Positions 27,702 through 36,690 of a DNA stretch of 64,000 nt are shown here, one piece after another. The DNA is taken from positions 1,048,170-1,112,169 of the forward strand of contig CP097973.1 of NCBI GenBank assembly GCA_023703655.1, in the 5' to 3' direction. The notes under the pieces were generated by a model, which did not search any database, was not told where the DNA came from, and saw only the letters and a program-made list of their open reading frames with translations. The stretch is from SAR86 cluster bacterium (lineage in GTDB: Bacteria > Pseudomonadota > Gammaproteobacteria > Magnimaribacterales > D2472). The position numbers and the translations under genes are program-made. The first letter of the stretch is position 1. Each line of letters begins with the position of its first letter.

Positions 27702-28715
27702 TTAGCCCCCTAAATACCAATTAATTGATTCTTCAAGCCCTGCTTCGAGAGAGTATGCAGGACTATACCCTATTAATTCTTTTGCTTTAGAAATGTCAGC
27801 AAGAGAATTCTTGATATCACCAGGTCGAAATTCTCTGTATGTTGGATTCATTTCATATGATCTTCCATTCTTTTTTAGGATCGCAACAATTAACCTAAAT
27901 AATGTATTTAAATCATTTGACTCTCCAAATGCAATATTCATCACTGCGTGCATATTAATTTTATTTAATGATAGTGCTGCAAGAATATTTGCTTCAACAG
28001 CATTATCAATATAGCAAAAATCTCGGGTTGTTGTTCCATCTCCATTGATAAAGACTTCTTTATTATTGATTACAGACTGTATCCATAATGGAATAACTGC
28101 AGCATATGCACCATGAGGATCTTGTCGTTTACCAAAGACATTAAAATATCTCAGTCCTATTGTTTTTATGCCGTATTGTTCTGAAAATATTTTTGCATAT
28201 AGTTCATTTGCATACTTAGTAATAGCATAGGGAGATAATGGGCTCCCAATATTTTGCTCTTTTTTTGGCAATGCAGGATGGTCGCCATACGTGGAACTAC
28301 TTGCAGCATAAATAAATCCTTTAACATTTTTCTCTTTAGAAATATTTAAAACATTTAAAAAACCAGAAATATTGACTGCATTTGATCGAATAGGATCATT
28401 TATCGATCTTGGTACTGATCCTAATGCTGCTTGATGAAGAACAAAGTCTATGTTTTGAAAGGCAGATTCAACTTGTTCATATTTATTGATATCCACCTCA
28501 TAAAAATCAAAATTATTCCATTGCTTATCTGAAACTATACTCTTTACATCATCTAAGTTACTAGCGTGACCTGTTTCAAAGTTATCAATACCAATAACAT
28601 TTTGATTATTTTTTAAAAGAGCTTCAAGAATGTTTGAACCTATAAATCCAGCGACACCAGTGACTAACCAGTTATATTTATGTTTGCCAAGTTCTGTAAA
28701 TTTTAATGAACTCAT
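27702..28715 (-). CDS. tviC: UDP-N-acetylhexosamine 4-epimerase, TviC/WbpP type
   Basis: A 337-residue SDR with VTGVAGFIGSNILEALLK, the strand YAASSSTYGDHP and catalytic YAITK. The KPDL/ALGSVPRSI region and overall order resemble TviC and WbpP, which interconvert UDP-GlcNAc(A) and UDP-GalNAc(A). Its ATG overlaps the dehydrogenase stop by 4 bp. The pair is the standard route to a UDP-linked HexNAc uronic acid as in Vi antigen and Pseudomonas O6. I infer that the polymer contains an acidic amino sugar. Confidence 0.85.
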   Translation of the reverse strand: MSSLKFTELGKHKYNWLVTGVAGFIGSNILEALLKNNQNVIGIDNFETGHASNLDDVKSIVSDKQWNNFDFYEVDINKYEQVESAFQNIDFVLHQAALGSVPRSINDPIRSNAVNISGFLNVLNISKEKNVKGFIYAASSSTYGDHPALPKKEQNIGSPLSPYAITKYANELYAKIFSEQYGIKTIGLRYFNVFGKRQDPHGAYAAVIPLWIQSVINNKEVFINGDGTTTRDFCYIDNAVEANILAALSLNKINMHAVMNIAFGESNDLNTLFRLIVAILKKNGRSYEMNPTYREFRPGDIKNSLADISKAKELIGYSPAYSLEAGLEESINWYLGG

Positions 28716-29980
28716 AATCGTAAATCAGATTCATGTTTTTCAAAGACTGATTTGAGATCATAAATTACACCATTTTCATTGAGCATAGACTTAATATGTT
28801 TTATGCCAAGATTTATGAACTGCATATGACCAACAGCAATCATTATTCCATCATATTTAACATTTAAATCCAATTCCTGAATAAGAGTGAATGAATCATA
28901 GCAATCTTCATTTAACCAAGGATCGTAAACCTCAACGTAACAAGATTTAGCTTGCAAGGCTTTAATTAAATCAAATACTTTAGAGTTCCTTGTATCAGGA
29001 CAATTTTCCTTAAAAGTAAGTCCCAAAAGCAAAATTCTTAATTTCTTATTCTTAGAGCCCTTTTTTGCAATATGGTTCAAAAATTCTTCAGCAACATTTT
29101 CACTCATCGCATTATTAAGTTCTCTGCCTGCTAAAATTATTTTTGGTTCATATCCTAACTGTTTTGATTTATGAGTCAGATAATAAGGATCTACTCCTAT
29201 ACAATGACCACCGACTAATCCTGGTTTAAAATCTAAAAAATTCCATTTGGTTTTTGCAGCATCAAGTACATCTTTGGTATCAATACCTAATTTTTTAAAT
29301 ATTAAAGATAGTTCATTTATTAGAGCAATGTTGAGATCACGTTGAGTATTTTCAATAACTTTTGCTGCCTCTGCAACCTTAATGGATGGAGCTTTAAATG
29401 TACCAGCTGAAATTATTGAGCTATACATATCATCAATAAACATAGCTGAAAGTTCGTTAGAGCCCGAAGTAACCTTTACTATATTTTCCAATTGATGCTT
29501 TTTGTCGCCTGGATTAATTCGCTCAGGACTATAGCCTATGAAGAAATCTTCATTGAATCTAAGCTTAGTGCCCTTTTCTAAGATTGGAAGGCATATTTCC
29601 TCTGTAGCTCCAGGAAAAACTGTCGATTCAAAAACTATGTGTGAACCAACTTTAATATATTTGGAAACAGTTTTTGATGCGCCTATCAAAAAGCTTAAGT
29701 CAGGTTTGTTATTTATATCGATCGGCGTTGGGACAGTTATGATAAATTGTTTTGCATCAACAAGCTCCTCTTGGTTGTTTGTGAATACTATATTGTTGAG
29801 GGAGGCTAATGAAGATCTAGATACTTCGTTTGTCTTGTCAAAGTTGTTTTTAAGCTCTTCGATTCTCTTTAAATCTAGATCAAAACCTATTACATCATAC
29901 TTTTTTGAAAATCCTACAGCTAATGGTAATCCGACATATCCTAATCCAATTATTGCAATTTTGCCTACAATATTTTTCAT
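28712..29980 (-). CDS. tviB: UDP-N-acetylhexosamine 6-dehydrogenase, TviB/WbpO type
   Basis: A 422-residue nucleotide-sugar dehydrogenase with the NAD fold IAIIGLGYVGLPLAVGF at the N-terminus, FESTVFPGATEE, and the active-site segment GGHCIGVDPYYL carrying the catalytic cysteine. Family members oxidise C6 of a UDP-sugar in two NAD-dependent steps. Closest resemblance by motif is to TviB/WbpO rather than UDP-glucose dehydrogenase. It follows wzz after 9 bp and is coupled to the epimerase gene. Confidence 0.87.
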   Translation of the reverse strand: MKNIVGKIAIIGLGYVGLPLAVGFSKKYDVIGFDLDLKRIEELKNNFDKTNEVSRSSLASLNNIVFTNNQEELVDAKQFIITVPTPIDINNKPDLSFLIGASKTVSKYIKVGSHIVFESTVFPGATEEICLPILEKGTKLRFNEDFFIGYSPERINPGDKKHQLENIVKVTSGSNELSAMFIDDMYSSIISAGTFKAPSIKVAEAAKVIENTQRDLNIALINELSLIFKKLGIDTKDVLDAAKTKWNFLDFKPGLVGGHCIGVDPYYLTHKSKQLGYEPKIILAGRELNNAMSENVAEEFLNHIAKKGSKNKKLRILLLGLTFKENCPDTRNSKVFDLIKALQAKSCYVEVYDPWLNEDCYDSFTLIQELDLNVKYDGIMIAVGHMQFINLGIKHIKSMLNENGVIYDLKSVFEKHESDLRL

Positions 29981-29989
29981 TAAGTAAAT

Positions 29990-30886
29990 CTATAATCTAG
30001 ATGTGTGCTTGCTTAGGTAGTGTCTTAGTAATATCAATACTATGCCTAAAATGAAACCAATAATTGTTCCATATATTAAGATTAAACGCCTATTAGGTGA
30101 ATACCTGTCCTCTGGAAGAAAAGGACTATCAAGGGGCTCAACAAGATAGTTTTCTTTAACCTTTGCTAAAGTCTGTTTTTTGAGCTGAGCTTCAATTAAA
30201 GAACTGATCGATAGCTTTACATTATCTTGAAAAGTTTCATCTAATTTTCCATAAAGATAATCCAATGATTTATTTGCCTCATCTAAATCACGCTGTCTTG
30301 CAAAGTTGTTTAACTCCATAATGACTGTATTAAGTAATTTCTTTGCAAAAATTGGTGATTCATGCGAGGCATAAAGATATATAAATCCATTGCCTTTGTT
30401 TAGATCAACATTTATCGTGCCTAAGTATGCTAAATATGCATTATTGAAGGAAGGTTGTTCACGAATCCACGTTTTTTTTTCAACGTCATACCTTTTTAAA
30501 TCAAGATTGTCTTTTTTCTTACTAGAATCATAGTTCTTAAATGCCAGTAAGTAGGCGAGGACATCTGGATTATTTTCTAGAATTTTTTGTACTAAATCTC
30601 TTGAAGTAATCAAAGTCAAAGCTTTTGACGAATCAGATTTATCATCTTTTAGTTTTATGCCAGCAAGTTGCAAGCCTCCACCAGAAGAAGAGCCACCACC
30701 AGAAATCTTTGAAGAAACTTCGAGTATAGTTGAAGATCTCCATATTTCTGGCTGAAAGAATGAGTATATGACCGAACATATAGCAAAAAATAAAATAACT
30801 ACAATTAAATTGAAAAAGTTCTCCCGTAAAACTCCAAAAAGCTCAATTACATTGATTTCATCATTATTTGGGTTGTTTTGATCCAT
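29990..30886 (-). CDS. wzz: Wzz-family polysaccharide chain-length regulator
   Basis: A 298-residue inner-membrane protein with two membrane helices (about residues 22-45 and 270-290) flanking a large periplasmic domain, the layout of Wzz/PCP1 proteins. The C-terminal helix is preceded by PFLPEDRYSPNRRLI, the proline-rich motif of this family, and followed by a short basic tail. A glycine/serine-rich SGGGSSSGGG loop (about residues 64-73) is unusual. Wzz sets polymer length with Wzy. It is the first gene of the polysaccharide locus, 33 bp after tRNA-Cys. Confidence 0.88.
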   Translation of the reverse strand: MDQNNPNNDEINVIELFGVLRENFFNLIVVILFFAICSVIYSFFQPEIWRSSTILEVSSKISGGGSSSGGGLQLAGIKLKDDKSDSSKALTLITSRDLVQKILENNPDVLAYLLAFKNYDSSKKKDNLDLKRYDVEKKTWIREQPSFNNAYLAYLGTINVDLNKGNGFIYLYASHESPIFAKKLLNTVIMELNNFARQRDLDEANKSLDYLYGKLDETFQDNVKLSISSLIEAQLKKQTLAKVKENYLVEPLDSPFLPEDRYSPNRRLILIYGTIIGFILGIVLILLRHYLSKHTSRL

Positions 30887-30919
30887 ATTTGTCTCTGGTT
30901 ACTTAGTGATTATAAACTA

Positions 30920-30993
30920 TGGAGGCTGAAGCCGGAATCGAACCGGCGTACACGGCTTTGCAGGCCGCTGCATAACCACTCTGCCATCCAGCC
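30920..30993 (-). tRNA. tRNA-Cys (anticodon GCA)
   Basis: The minus strand folds into a complete cloverleaf. The acceptor stem GGCTGGA pairs with TTCAGCC (one G-U pair), the anticodon loop is CTGCAAA with GCA anticodon, the T loop is TTCGATT in a GCCGG/CCGGC stem, and the CCA end is encoded after discriminator T. It lies just downstream of pgsA, reproducing the uvrC-pgsA-tRNA arrangement of E. coli, where glyW, cysT and leuZ follow; only the cysteine tRNA is kept here. The polysaccharide locus starts directly behind it. Confidence 0.97.
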
Positions 30994-31002
30994 AAGCAAG
31001 TC

Positions 31003-31008
31003 ATTATA
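31003..31008 (-). promoter_or_regulatory. Possible -10 element for tRNA-Cys
   Basis: On the minus strand a perfect TATAAT lies 9 bases before the first base of tRNA-Cys, the right distance for a start site just upstream of the mature 5' end. No convincing -35 box is found 17 bases further upstream. Cotranscription with pgsA is equally possible. Confidence 0.3.
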
Positions 31009-31026
31009 TATTCTTTCATGCATTCG

Positions 31027-31563
31027 TTATATTTTTAATATCTTCTTTGTATAGTCTATCCCTGTCTTGATTGTAATAAGCATGCTTAAAAAAAGAGTTA
31101 TGTTTGCGACAAATATACCAAGCTTTAAGTTCAATAAAAATGATGCAAAATACAAAAACAGTGTCAAAAACTGTATAGAAGTTTTTACTTTTGCCAAATA
31201 GGTTACATCCATTAAATCAGAAATCTTATTTCTTGAGGCAAAATCTCTAAGGGCTGACACCCAAAACTCTCTGGCTAAAATGATAAGAGATATGAGTCCA
31301 ACATATGGATCTTGTAAATACAAAGTAATTGCAAATAAACAAAAGAGTAATAAAATCTTGTCTGCGATTGGGTCGAGAATTGCGCCAAAATCAGAGGCTA
31401 ACCCATACCTCCGAGCAAGCAAACCATCAAAATAATCGCTAACTGATGCAATTAAAAAAAGTACGAAAGTTAAAATAAAGTTATTGAAAACTACAAGTCC
31501 TAAAAAAATTATTGGAGCAAAAAACAATCTTGATAAGGTTAAAAATAGAATAAACTGCTTCAT
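31027..31563 (-). CDS. pgsA: CDP-diacylglycerol-glycerol-3-phosphate 3-phosphatidyltransferase
   Basis: A 178-residue integral membrane enzyme with the CDP-alcohol phosphatidyltransferase signature at about residues 43-70: SDYFDGLLAR, then the G-x3-D-x3-D part in FGAILDPIADK. It makes phosphatidylglycerol phosphate from CDP-diacylglycerol and glycerol-3-phosphate. Four or more hydrophobic spans are evident and the length is normal (E. coli 182). It follows uvrC by 23 bp, the conserved arrangement in gammaproteobacteria. Confidence 0.95.
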   Translation of the reverse strand: MKQFILFLTLSRLFFAPIIFLGLVVFNNFILTFVLFLIASVSDYFDGLLARRYGLASDFGAILDPIADKILLLFCLFAITLYLQDPYVGLISLIILAREFWVSALRDFASRNKISDLMDVTYLAKVKTSIQFLTLFLYFASFLLNLKLGIFVANITLFLSMLITIKTGIDYTKKILKI

Positions 31564-31586
31564 TGAGTTATTTTAAATTGATTGCT

Positions 31587-33362
31587 TTAAAGTTTTGCTT
31601 CATAAATTGCAGTGGCAACTTTTTTTGAGATTCCTTTTACTTGCATTAGTTCTTCAACATTTTTTATTCCAATTGCTTTTGTAGAACCATACTTCTTAAT
31701 TAATCTTCTTTTTAAAATTGGGCCAATACCTTCTATTTTATCAAGACGTGAGGATTTTACAGAATTTAGTTTTGACTGTCGGTTTGCTTTGATTGCAAAT
31801 CTATGAGCCTCATCTCTGGCTTTTATTAAAAATTTATAAATATGAGAGTCTTTTTGAAGTTGAATAATTCCATCCTCTGAATGAATGGTTTCAGTCTGTC
31901 TAACTCTTTTCATACCTTTACTAATTGATAGAAATTTTGTACCAATGACATCATTAAACGTATTTAGTGCAGCATTTAATTGATTTTTACCGCCGTCAAT
32001 TAGTAAAACATCTGGGGCATCTTTATTTTTTAGCCTCCTCTCTAATACATGTTTAATGCTATTGACATCATCACCACTAATATCTTTTGGTATTTTATAA
32101 ATTCTATACTTAGATTTTTTAAAGCCTGACTTATCCAAGTGAATAATTGCGCCTCTAGCATGAGAAGAACTATGGTGGCTGATATCTAGGCACTCAACAG
32201 ATAAATCATTTTTTCTTTTAATCAATTTTGCAAGCTCGGTAATATGCTCCTCAAAAGGTAATTTTTTAAATATTCTTTCATTCATAATCTGATTGGCATT
32301 AAGCTTTGCAAGAGATATAAAAGCTTTTGAACCTTTAATGCCATTTGAAACGATTTTGATATCAGAACGAAATTTTTTATTTATTGCAGACTGAATCAAG
32401 CTCTTATTTTTGATTTGATTAAGAATTATTAATCTATCTGGGAGTTGACTCCGTGAGAAGTACCTATTAAAAATGGTCCTTTGTGCTAATTCATCAATCT
32501 CATTGGTATGGTTCTTTTTGAATGATTGAGTCCAAGTAGACTGAACTTTTCCATTTCTTACTACCAAAAAAGCCACTCCAGTAAGATTATATTTAAACTG
32601 CATTGATAAGATATCAACATCAATGGGCAAATTATTAATGCTTGATTCTTGCTCTAAATGCTCAAGCGCAATAATTTTTTGTTTAAATTTTTCAGCCTCC
32701 TCAAAGTCCAAATTATTTGATGATGTTATCATTTTCTTTTCAAATACCTTTTTCATAAATTTTTTTTCTGAAGTGAGATATGCCTTGGCGCTTGAAAGGT
32801 CTTCAAGGTAATCATTCTTTGAAATCATATTGACGCATGGCGCCGAGCACCGCTTCATTTGAAACTCGATACATGGCCGTGAACGATTTGCAAATGTACT
32901 CTCCGAGCAATTTCTAATGTTAAAGATCTTCTGAATTTCTTTAATATTAATCCTTGCCATCTTTACATTTGTATATGGCCCAAAAAAATTATTATTTGAT
33001 GGTTGTTTAACTCTCTTTAGTTCAATCGATGGATAAACTTTATCCATAGAAAAATAAATATACGGGAATGTTTTATCATCTCTTAACAAAATGTTGAAAC
33101 GCGGTTTATTCTCCTTAATAAGTTGTTGCTCAAGAATTAAAGCCTCTGCTTCAGAGTGTGTGATAAAAGTTTCGATTTTATCTGTTAACTTTTTGATTTG
33201 TTCAGTCTTTCGATCTTTTAAAGATTTGGTGAAATATGATCTTACTCGTTTGCTTAGATTTTTTGCTTTTCCAATATAAATTATCTGATTATTATGAAAA
33301 AATTTGTATATACCAGGAGAATCTGGACACGTTCTTAGAAAATTATTTATAGGGCTTGGCAA
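31587..33362 (-). CDS. uvrC: Excinuclease ABC subunit C
   Basis: A 591-residue protein with all UvrC parts. These are an N-terminal GIY-YIG nuclease (GIYKFFHNNQIIYIGKAKNL), a cysteine cluster (RNCSES, RPCIEF, RCSAPC) that binds an Fe-S cluster in E. coli, a UVR domain (NNLDFEEAEKFKQKI), the C-terminal RNase H-like nuclease with LLIDGGKNQLNAA, and tandem HhH at the end. It makes both incisions in nucleotide excision repair. The start is TTG at 33362, 2 bp after the cupin gene. Length is close to normal (about 610). Confidence 0.97.
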   Translation of the reverse strand: MPSPINNFLRTCPDSPGIYKFFHNNQIIYIGKAKNLSKRVRSYFTKSLKDRKTEQIKKLTDKIETFITHSEAEALILEQQLIKENKPRFNILLRDDKTFPYIYFSMDKVYPSIELKRVKQPSNNNFFGPYTNVKMARINIKEIQKIFNIRNCSESTFANRSRPCIEFQMKRCSAPCVNMISKNDYLEDLSSAKAYLTSEKKFMKKVFEKKMITSSNNLDFEEAEKFKQKIIALEHLEQESSINNLPIDVDILSMQFKYNLTGVAFLVVRNGKVQSTWTQSFKKNHTNEIDELAQRTIFNRYFSRSQLPDRLIILNQIKNKSLIQSAINKKFRSDIKIVSNGIKGSKAFISLAKLNANQIMNERIFKKLPFEEHITELAKLIKRKNDLSVECLDISHHSSSHARGAIIHLDKSGFKKSKYRIYKIPKDISGDDVNSIKHVLERRLKNKDAPDVLLIDGGKNQLNAALNTFNDVIGTKFLSISKGMKRVRQTETIHSEDGIIQLQKDSHIYKFLIKARDEAHRFAIKANRQSKLNSVKSSRLDKIEGIGPILKRRLIKKYGSTKAIGIKNVEELMQVKGISKKVATAIYEAKL

Positions 33363-33364
33363 TA

Positions 33365-33742
33365 TTAAGCGTTGTCTTTTTGTTCGTGATTTTCGCGAGC
33401 TGAAACACCACCATCAAAAACACATACAAAATATAACTGTTGGTTACTTTGTGTGTTAAACACCCTATGAAAGACGCCATCTTCAATATTTACTACATCC
33501 CCTGGTCCAACCTTAAAACGGTCAGAATTAAGCTCCATTTCACCCTCACCAGATACAAAGAAATATACTTCTTCTTGTCCGTTATGGAAATGGCCGCTTG
33601 TACTCATATTAGGTTCGAGTAAAGTACTACTTAAAACTAATTTGTTACCAAATTGATTATCTTTAACGATATAGCGTTCGTCTTGTTTCGCTATCGAACC
33701 GCCAATATCATTTATGTTAACTTTAATGTTTGCTTTAGGCAT
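33365..33742 (-). CDS. Cupin-domain protein
   Basis: A 125-residue single-domain cupin. Motif 1 is GHFHNGQEEVYFFVSGEGEM, with the metal-binding His pair and Glu, and motif 2 is PGDVVNIEDGVFHRVFN with a further His. Cupins of this size bind a metal and may be isomerases, dioxygenases or sensor proteins; the sequence does not tell which. It sits between pyrF and uvrC in the housekeeping array, 46 bp after pyrF. Confidence 0.75.
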   Translation of the reverse strand: MPKANIKVNINDIGGSIAKQDERYIVKDNQFGNKLVLSSTLLEPNMSTSGHFHNGQEEVYFFVSGEGEMELNSDRFKVGPGDVVNIEDGVFHRVFNTQSNQQLYFVCVFDGGVSARENHEQKDNA

Positions 33743-33788
33743 AAATTTTTAATTATAAAATTCGCATTTTAATACTTGAGAGAGTATT

Positions 33789-34463
33789 CTACAAAGTTTC
33801 ATAAATTTTTTCTAATTCAGCATTTGGATGCTTTGACTCTGTGATGGGTCTTCCAATAACTAAATGATTTGCGCCTAACTTTAAGGCTTCTCCTGGAGAC
33901 ATGACTCGTTTTTGGTCATCATTGTCAGAAGAAAGCCTTATACCCGGTACAATCTTCAATAAATTAGGAATATTTGTCCTTGCATACTTTAGCTCGTGTG
34001 CAGAACATACTATGCCATCCATATTAGCTTCTTTGGCTAAATCAAAAAGGTTATCTGCCACTTTTCGAATATCATTAAAAAAAACTTTTTCGACATCTTT
34101 TTGATCAAGACTAGTCAAAAGACTTACACCGATAACTTTAGACTTGATAGCATGGGCAGCTTCCCTTGCCCTTGTTAGCATGCTCATTCCTCCAGAAATA
34201 TGGACTGTAAGTAAATTTATAGGGTAGCCCTTAAAGCTTAATATTGAATGCGCTACTGTATTTGGAATGTCATGAAATTTGATATCAAAAAAAATATTAA
34301 ATCCCTTGTTTGCAACTAAATCAAAAGAACGACGACCGAGTGAATTGAATAAGATACTACCAATCTTTATCATACAAAGATCAGGATTAAGATCATTCAG
34401 TAGTTCACTTAGTCTTTCTTCTTCAGGTGTGTCTATGGCAACAATGATCTTGTTGTTAATCAT
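33789..34463 (-). CDS. pyrF: Orotidine 5'-phosphate decarboxylase
   Basis: A 224-residue TIM-barrel enzyme beginning KIIVAIDTPEEE, with the catalytic FFDIKFHDIPNTV (Asp-Lys-Asp tetrad elements) near residue 58 and a C-terminal phosphate-binding HLVIGRPIT. It makes UMP in the last step of pyrimidine synthesis. The product is slightly shorter than E. coli PyrF (245). The start overlaps ihfB by 8 bp. Confidence 0.96.
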   Translation of the reverse strand: MINNKIIVAIDTPEEERLSELLNDLNPDLCMIKIGSILFNSLGRRSFDLVANKGFNIFFDIKFHDIPNTVAHSILSFKGYPINLLTVHISGGMSMLTRAREAAHAIKSKVIGVSLLTSLDQKDVEKVFFNDIRKVADNLFDLAKEANMDGIVCSAHELKYARTNIPNLLKIVPGIRLSSDNDDQKRVMSPGEALKLGANHLVIGRPITESKHPNAELEKIYETL

Positions 34464-34731
34464 TAAAGAAAGTTTTAGATGATTTGAAATGTATATTCAT
34501 TGTTTCCCCGATAAAACTTTCATCTTTAGTTTTAGGATTGATGTACCTTCTTGGTCTGATTTTTTTATTTGAAAATACCCCAAAGCTTCTCAATTCAATC
34601 CTTTTATCATGAACCAACTCATTAAAAAGATTATCTAAAAGCGTATTAATATACTCGTCTGGGTATTCAAAACCATTTTTTTTGAAGTATCTAATTAGAT
34701 CTGACCTTGTGAAACTTGCCTGATTATTCAC
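34456..34731 (-). CDS. ihfB: Integration host factor subunit beta
   Basis: A 91-residue HU/IHF-family DNA-binding protein. The start is GTG at 34731, overlapping the rpsA stop by 8 bp. The DNA-binding arm is recognisable in [20 protein letters not shown], where IHF-type proteins carry the intercalating proline. Its position after rpsA is the conserved one for ihfB. It should pair with the IhfA subunit encoded at 47559-47837 to bend DNA. Confidence 0.9.
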   Translation of the reverse strand: MNNQASFTRSDLIRYFKKNGFEYPDEYINTLLDNLFNELVHDKRIELRSFGVFSNKKIRPRRYINPKTKDESFIGETMNIHFKSSKTFFND

Positions 34732-36034
34732 TGAGTTTTAAGGAAATTCTTTCTCTTTCTGCATCAATGCCAAATATTATGCACGAAATATCTTCACCTT
34801 TCTTGTATTCACTGAAGTCAGGAGTCTCATCTTCATTATCATCAGAAAGATCTGAAGCATGTATCAGGCCATCAATATCTCCATCTAATCCGACAAAGAC
34901 TCCAAAATCTGTAATAGATTTAATTTGGCCATTCACACTGTCACCAATATTGTATTTATTTTCAAATTCAATCCATGGATTAGGCTTTGTTTGTTTTAAA
35001 CCTAATGATATTCTTCTTTTTTCGTTATCCATTTCAAGAATCATTACACGAATTTTTTCATCTAAATTTACAACTTTTGATGGATGAATATTCTTATTGG
35101 TCCAATCCAATTCAGATAAATGGATTAGTCCCTCTACCCCCTGCTCAAGCTCAGCAAAGCATCCGTAATCGGTAATGTTTGAAACTTTTGCTTCATATAT
35201 TCCTCCCATCGAATAACGACCTTCAATGCCTTCCCAAGGATCATTTTGAATTTGTTTCAGACCTAAAGAAACTCTTGCTTTTTCTTTATCAAAATTTAAA
35301 ACTTTAACCTCTATCTCTTCTCCTAAATTAAGGGCATCTTTTGGATTAATAACTCTTGACCAAGAAATATCAGTTATGTGCAGAAGTCCATCTAAACCAC
35401 CTAAATCTATAAATGCACCATAGTCCGTAATGTTTTTTACTATTCCTTTAACAATCTGCCCTTCTTCTAAATTTTTTAATAATTCAACTTTTTCGGCAGA
35501 ATTTTTTTGCTCAAGGACAGCTTTTCTTGATAGCACAACATTATTTCTTTTGTAATCAAGTTTAATTACCTTGAAATCTTCAATATTATTTTCTAAATCA
35601 GGCACTTCTTTCATTGGTCTTACATCAACTAATGAGCCTGGCAAAAATGCTTTAATTACATCAACCTCAACAGAAAATCCGCCTTTTACTCTTGATAACA
35701 CTTTTCCTGTCACAAACTCTCCAGTTTCAAGAGCTTCTTCAAGTTTTTTCCAAGCAACGATTTTTCTTGCTTTTTCTCTTGAAATTCTTGTCTCACCGTA
35801 TCCATCTTCAACAGCTTCCAAAGCGACCTCAACCTCATCACCTACATTGATTTGAGCTTCACCTCTTACATCCTTGAATTCATCAAGGGAAATAACTCCT
35901 TCAGACTTTAGACCAACGTGAACTGTTACCCAGTCTTTATCAACTGCAAGCACAACACCAGATACAATAGTACCAGGCCTCATTTCAATTGATTTCAGAT
36001 TATCATCTAGTAATTCAGCAAAATTTTCAGACAT
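34724..36034 (-). CDS. rpsA: Ribosomal protein S1 with five S1 domains
   Basis: A 436-residue protein built of S1 RNA-binding repeats. I count five, at about residues 17-86, 103-172, 189-260, 275-347 and 362-434; the third and fourth are the clearest, with [12 protein letters not shown] and [13 protein letters not shown]. coli S1 has six repeats and 557 residues, so the last repeat is missing. The protein ends SLKLSE, a natural domain end, and the stop overlaps ihfB, so truncation by frameshift is unlikely. It delivers mRNA to the 30S subunit. It follows cmk as usual. Confidence 0.95.
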   Translation of the reverse strand: MSENFAELLDDNLKSIEMRPGTIVSGVVLAVDKDWVTVHVGLKSEGVISLDEFKDVRGEAQINVGDEVEVALEAVEDGYGETRISREKARKIVAWKKLEEALETGEFVTGKVLSRVKGGFSVEVDVIKAFLPGSLVDVRPMKEVPDLENNIEDFKVIKLDYKRNNVVLSRKAVLEQKNSAEKVELLKNLEEGQIVKGIVKNITDYGAFIDLGGLDGLLHITDISWSRVINPKDALNLGEEIEVKVLNFDKEKARVSLGLKQIQNDPWEGIEGRYSMGGIYEAKVSNITDYGCFAELEQGVEGLIHLSELDWTNKNIHPSKVVNLDEKIRVMILEMDNEKRRISLGLKQTKPNPWIEFENKYNIGDSVNGQIKSITDFGVFVGLDGDIDGLIHASDLSDDNEDETPDFSEYKKGEDISCIIFGIDAERERISLKLSE

Positions 36035-36690
36035 TATTTTTTAGTATCCATTGAGTTAAGTGCTGAATGAAATACATCTTCAGGTGAAAGTGATGAAGTA
36101 TCTATGATGATTGAATCCTCGGCAGGTAGTAAAGGTGAAAGAATTCTTTCACGATCTAATTTGTCTCTATTAATAATATCCATCTTTAGATCGCGAATAT
36201 TAACTTTTTGACCTCTATTCTGCAACTCTTTATGTCGTCTTTCAGTTCTTATCTCTTGATTGGCGGTAATAAAAAATTTAAATTTTGCTTCTGGAAAAAC
36301 TACTGTTCCCATATCTCTGCCATCAGCAATCAAACCTTTTTCATTTATAAATGATCTTTGAAGCAGGATAAGATTATCTCTGGTAATTTTTTTAGCACTC
36401 AATTCAGAAGCTTTTTTTGCACAATCTTCTAATCTAAGATCGTTTGATATTTCGCGGTTTTCAAAAAAAACTTTTATTTTTGTAGGATCATTTCTGAAGT
36501 TTAACTTTGTGAGGTCTGATTTTGTTTGATCATGGTCATTATTTAGACTAAATAGATACGCGTAAGCTCTATAAAGCAGGCCACTGTCCAAAATTTCGAA
36601 ATTTAAATGTTTCGACAATTTTTTTGATAGAACTCCTTTGCCAGAAGCAGATGGACCATCTATTGTGATTATCTTTCTATTTAACTTCAT
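36034..36690 (-). CDS. cmk: Cytidylate kinase
   Basis: A 218-residue P-loop kinase with [17 protein letters not shown] at the N-terminus, [11 protein letters not shown] and the arginine-rich lid [13 protein letters not shown]. It phosphorylates CMP and dCMP. An upstream TTG is adjacent, but the ATG at 36690 is preferred; it overlaps the aroA stop by 14 bp. The stop overlaps the rpsA start (cmk-rpsA is a conserved pair). Confidence 0.96.
   Translation of the reverse strand: MKLNRKIITIDGPSASGKGVLSKKLSKHLNFEILDSGLLYRAYAYLFSLNNDHDQTKSDLTKLNFRNDPTKIKVFFENREISNDLRLEDCAKKASELSAKKITRDNLILLQRSFINEKGLIADGRDMGTVVFPEAKFKFFITANQEIRTERRHKELQNRGQKVNIRDLKMDIINRDKLDRERILSPLLPAEDSIIIDTSSLSPEDVFHSALNSMDTKK

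Noticed and set aside
29538..29987. A 149-codon open frame on the plus strand
   Set aside because: Antisense to the well-supported nucleotide-sugar dehydrogenase and without recognisable features.
1..30886. Search by eye for insertion sequences, transposases or CRISPR repeats in the variable locus
   Set aside because: No transposase-like protein, terminal inverted repeats or regularly spaced repeats were seen.
30887..30993. Att-like duplication of the tRNA-Cys 3' end inside the window
   Set aside because: I did not see a second copy of the T-arm/acceptor sequence in the polysaccharide locus; the other boundary may lie beyond the left edge.
30887..31026. JUMPstart/ops element upstream of the polysaccharide locus
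   Set aside because: The GGCGGTAG core was not found near wzz or the tRNA.
33771..33788. Hairpin AATACT/AGTATT between pyrF and the cupin gene
   Set aside because: Only six AT-rich pairs and no T-run in the direction of transcription; too weak to call a terminator.
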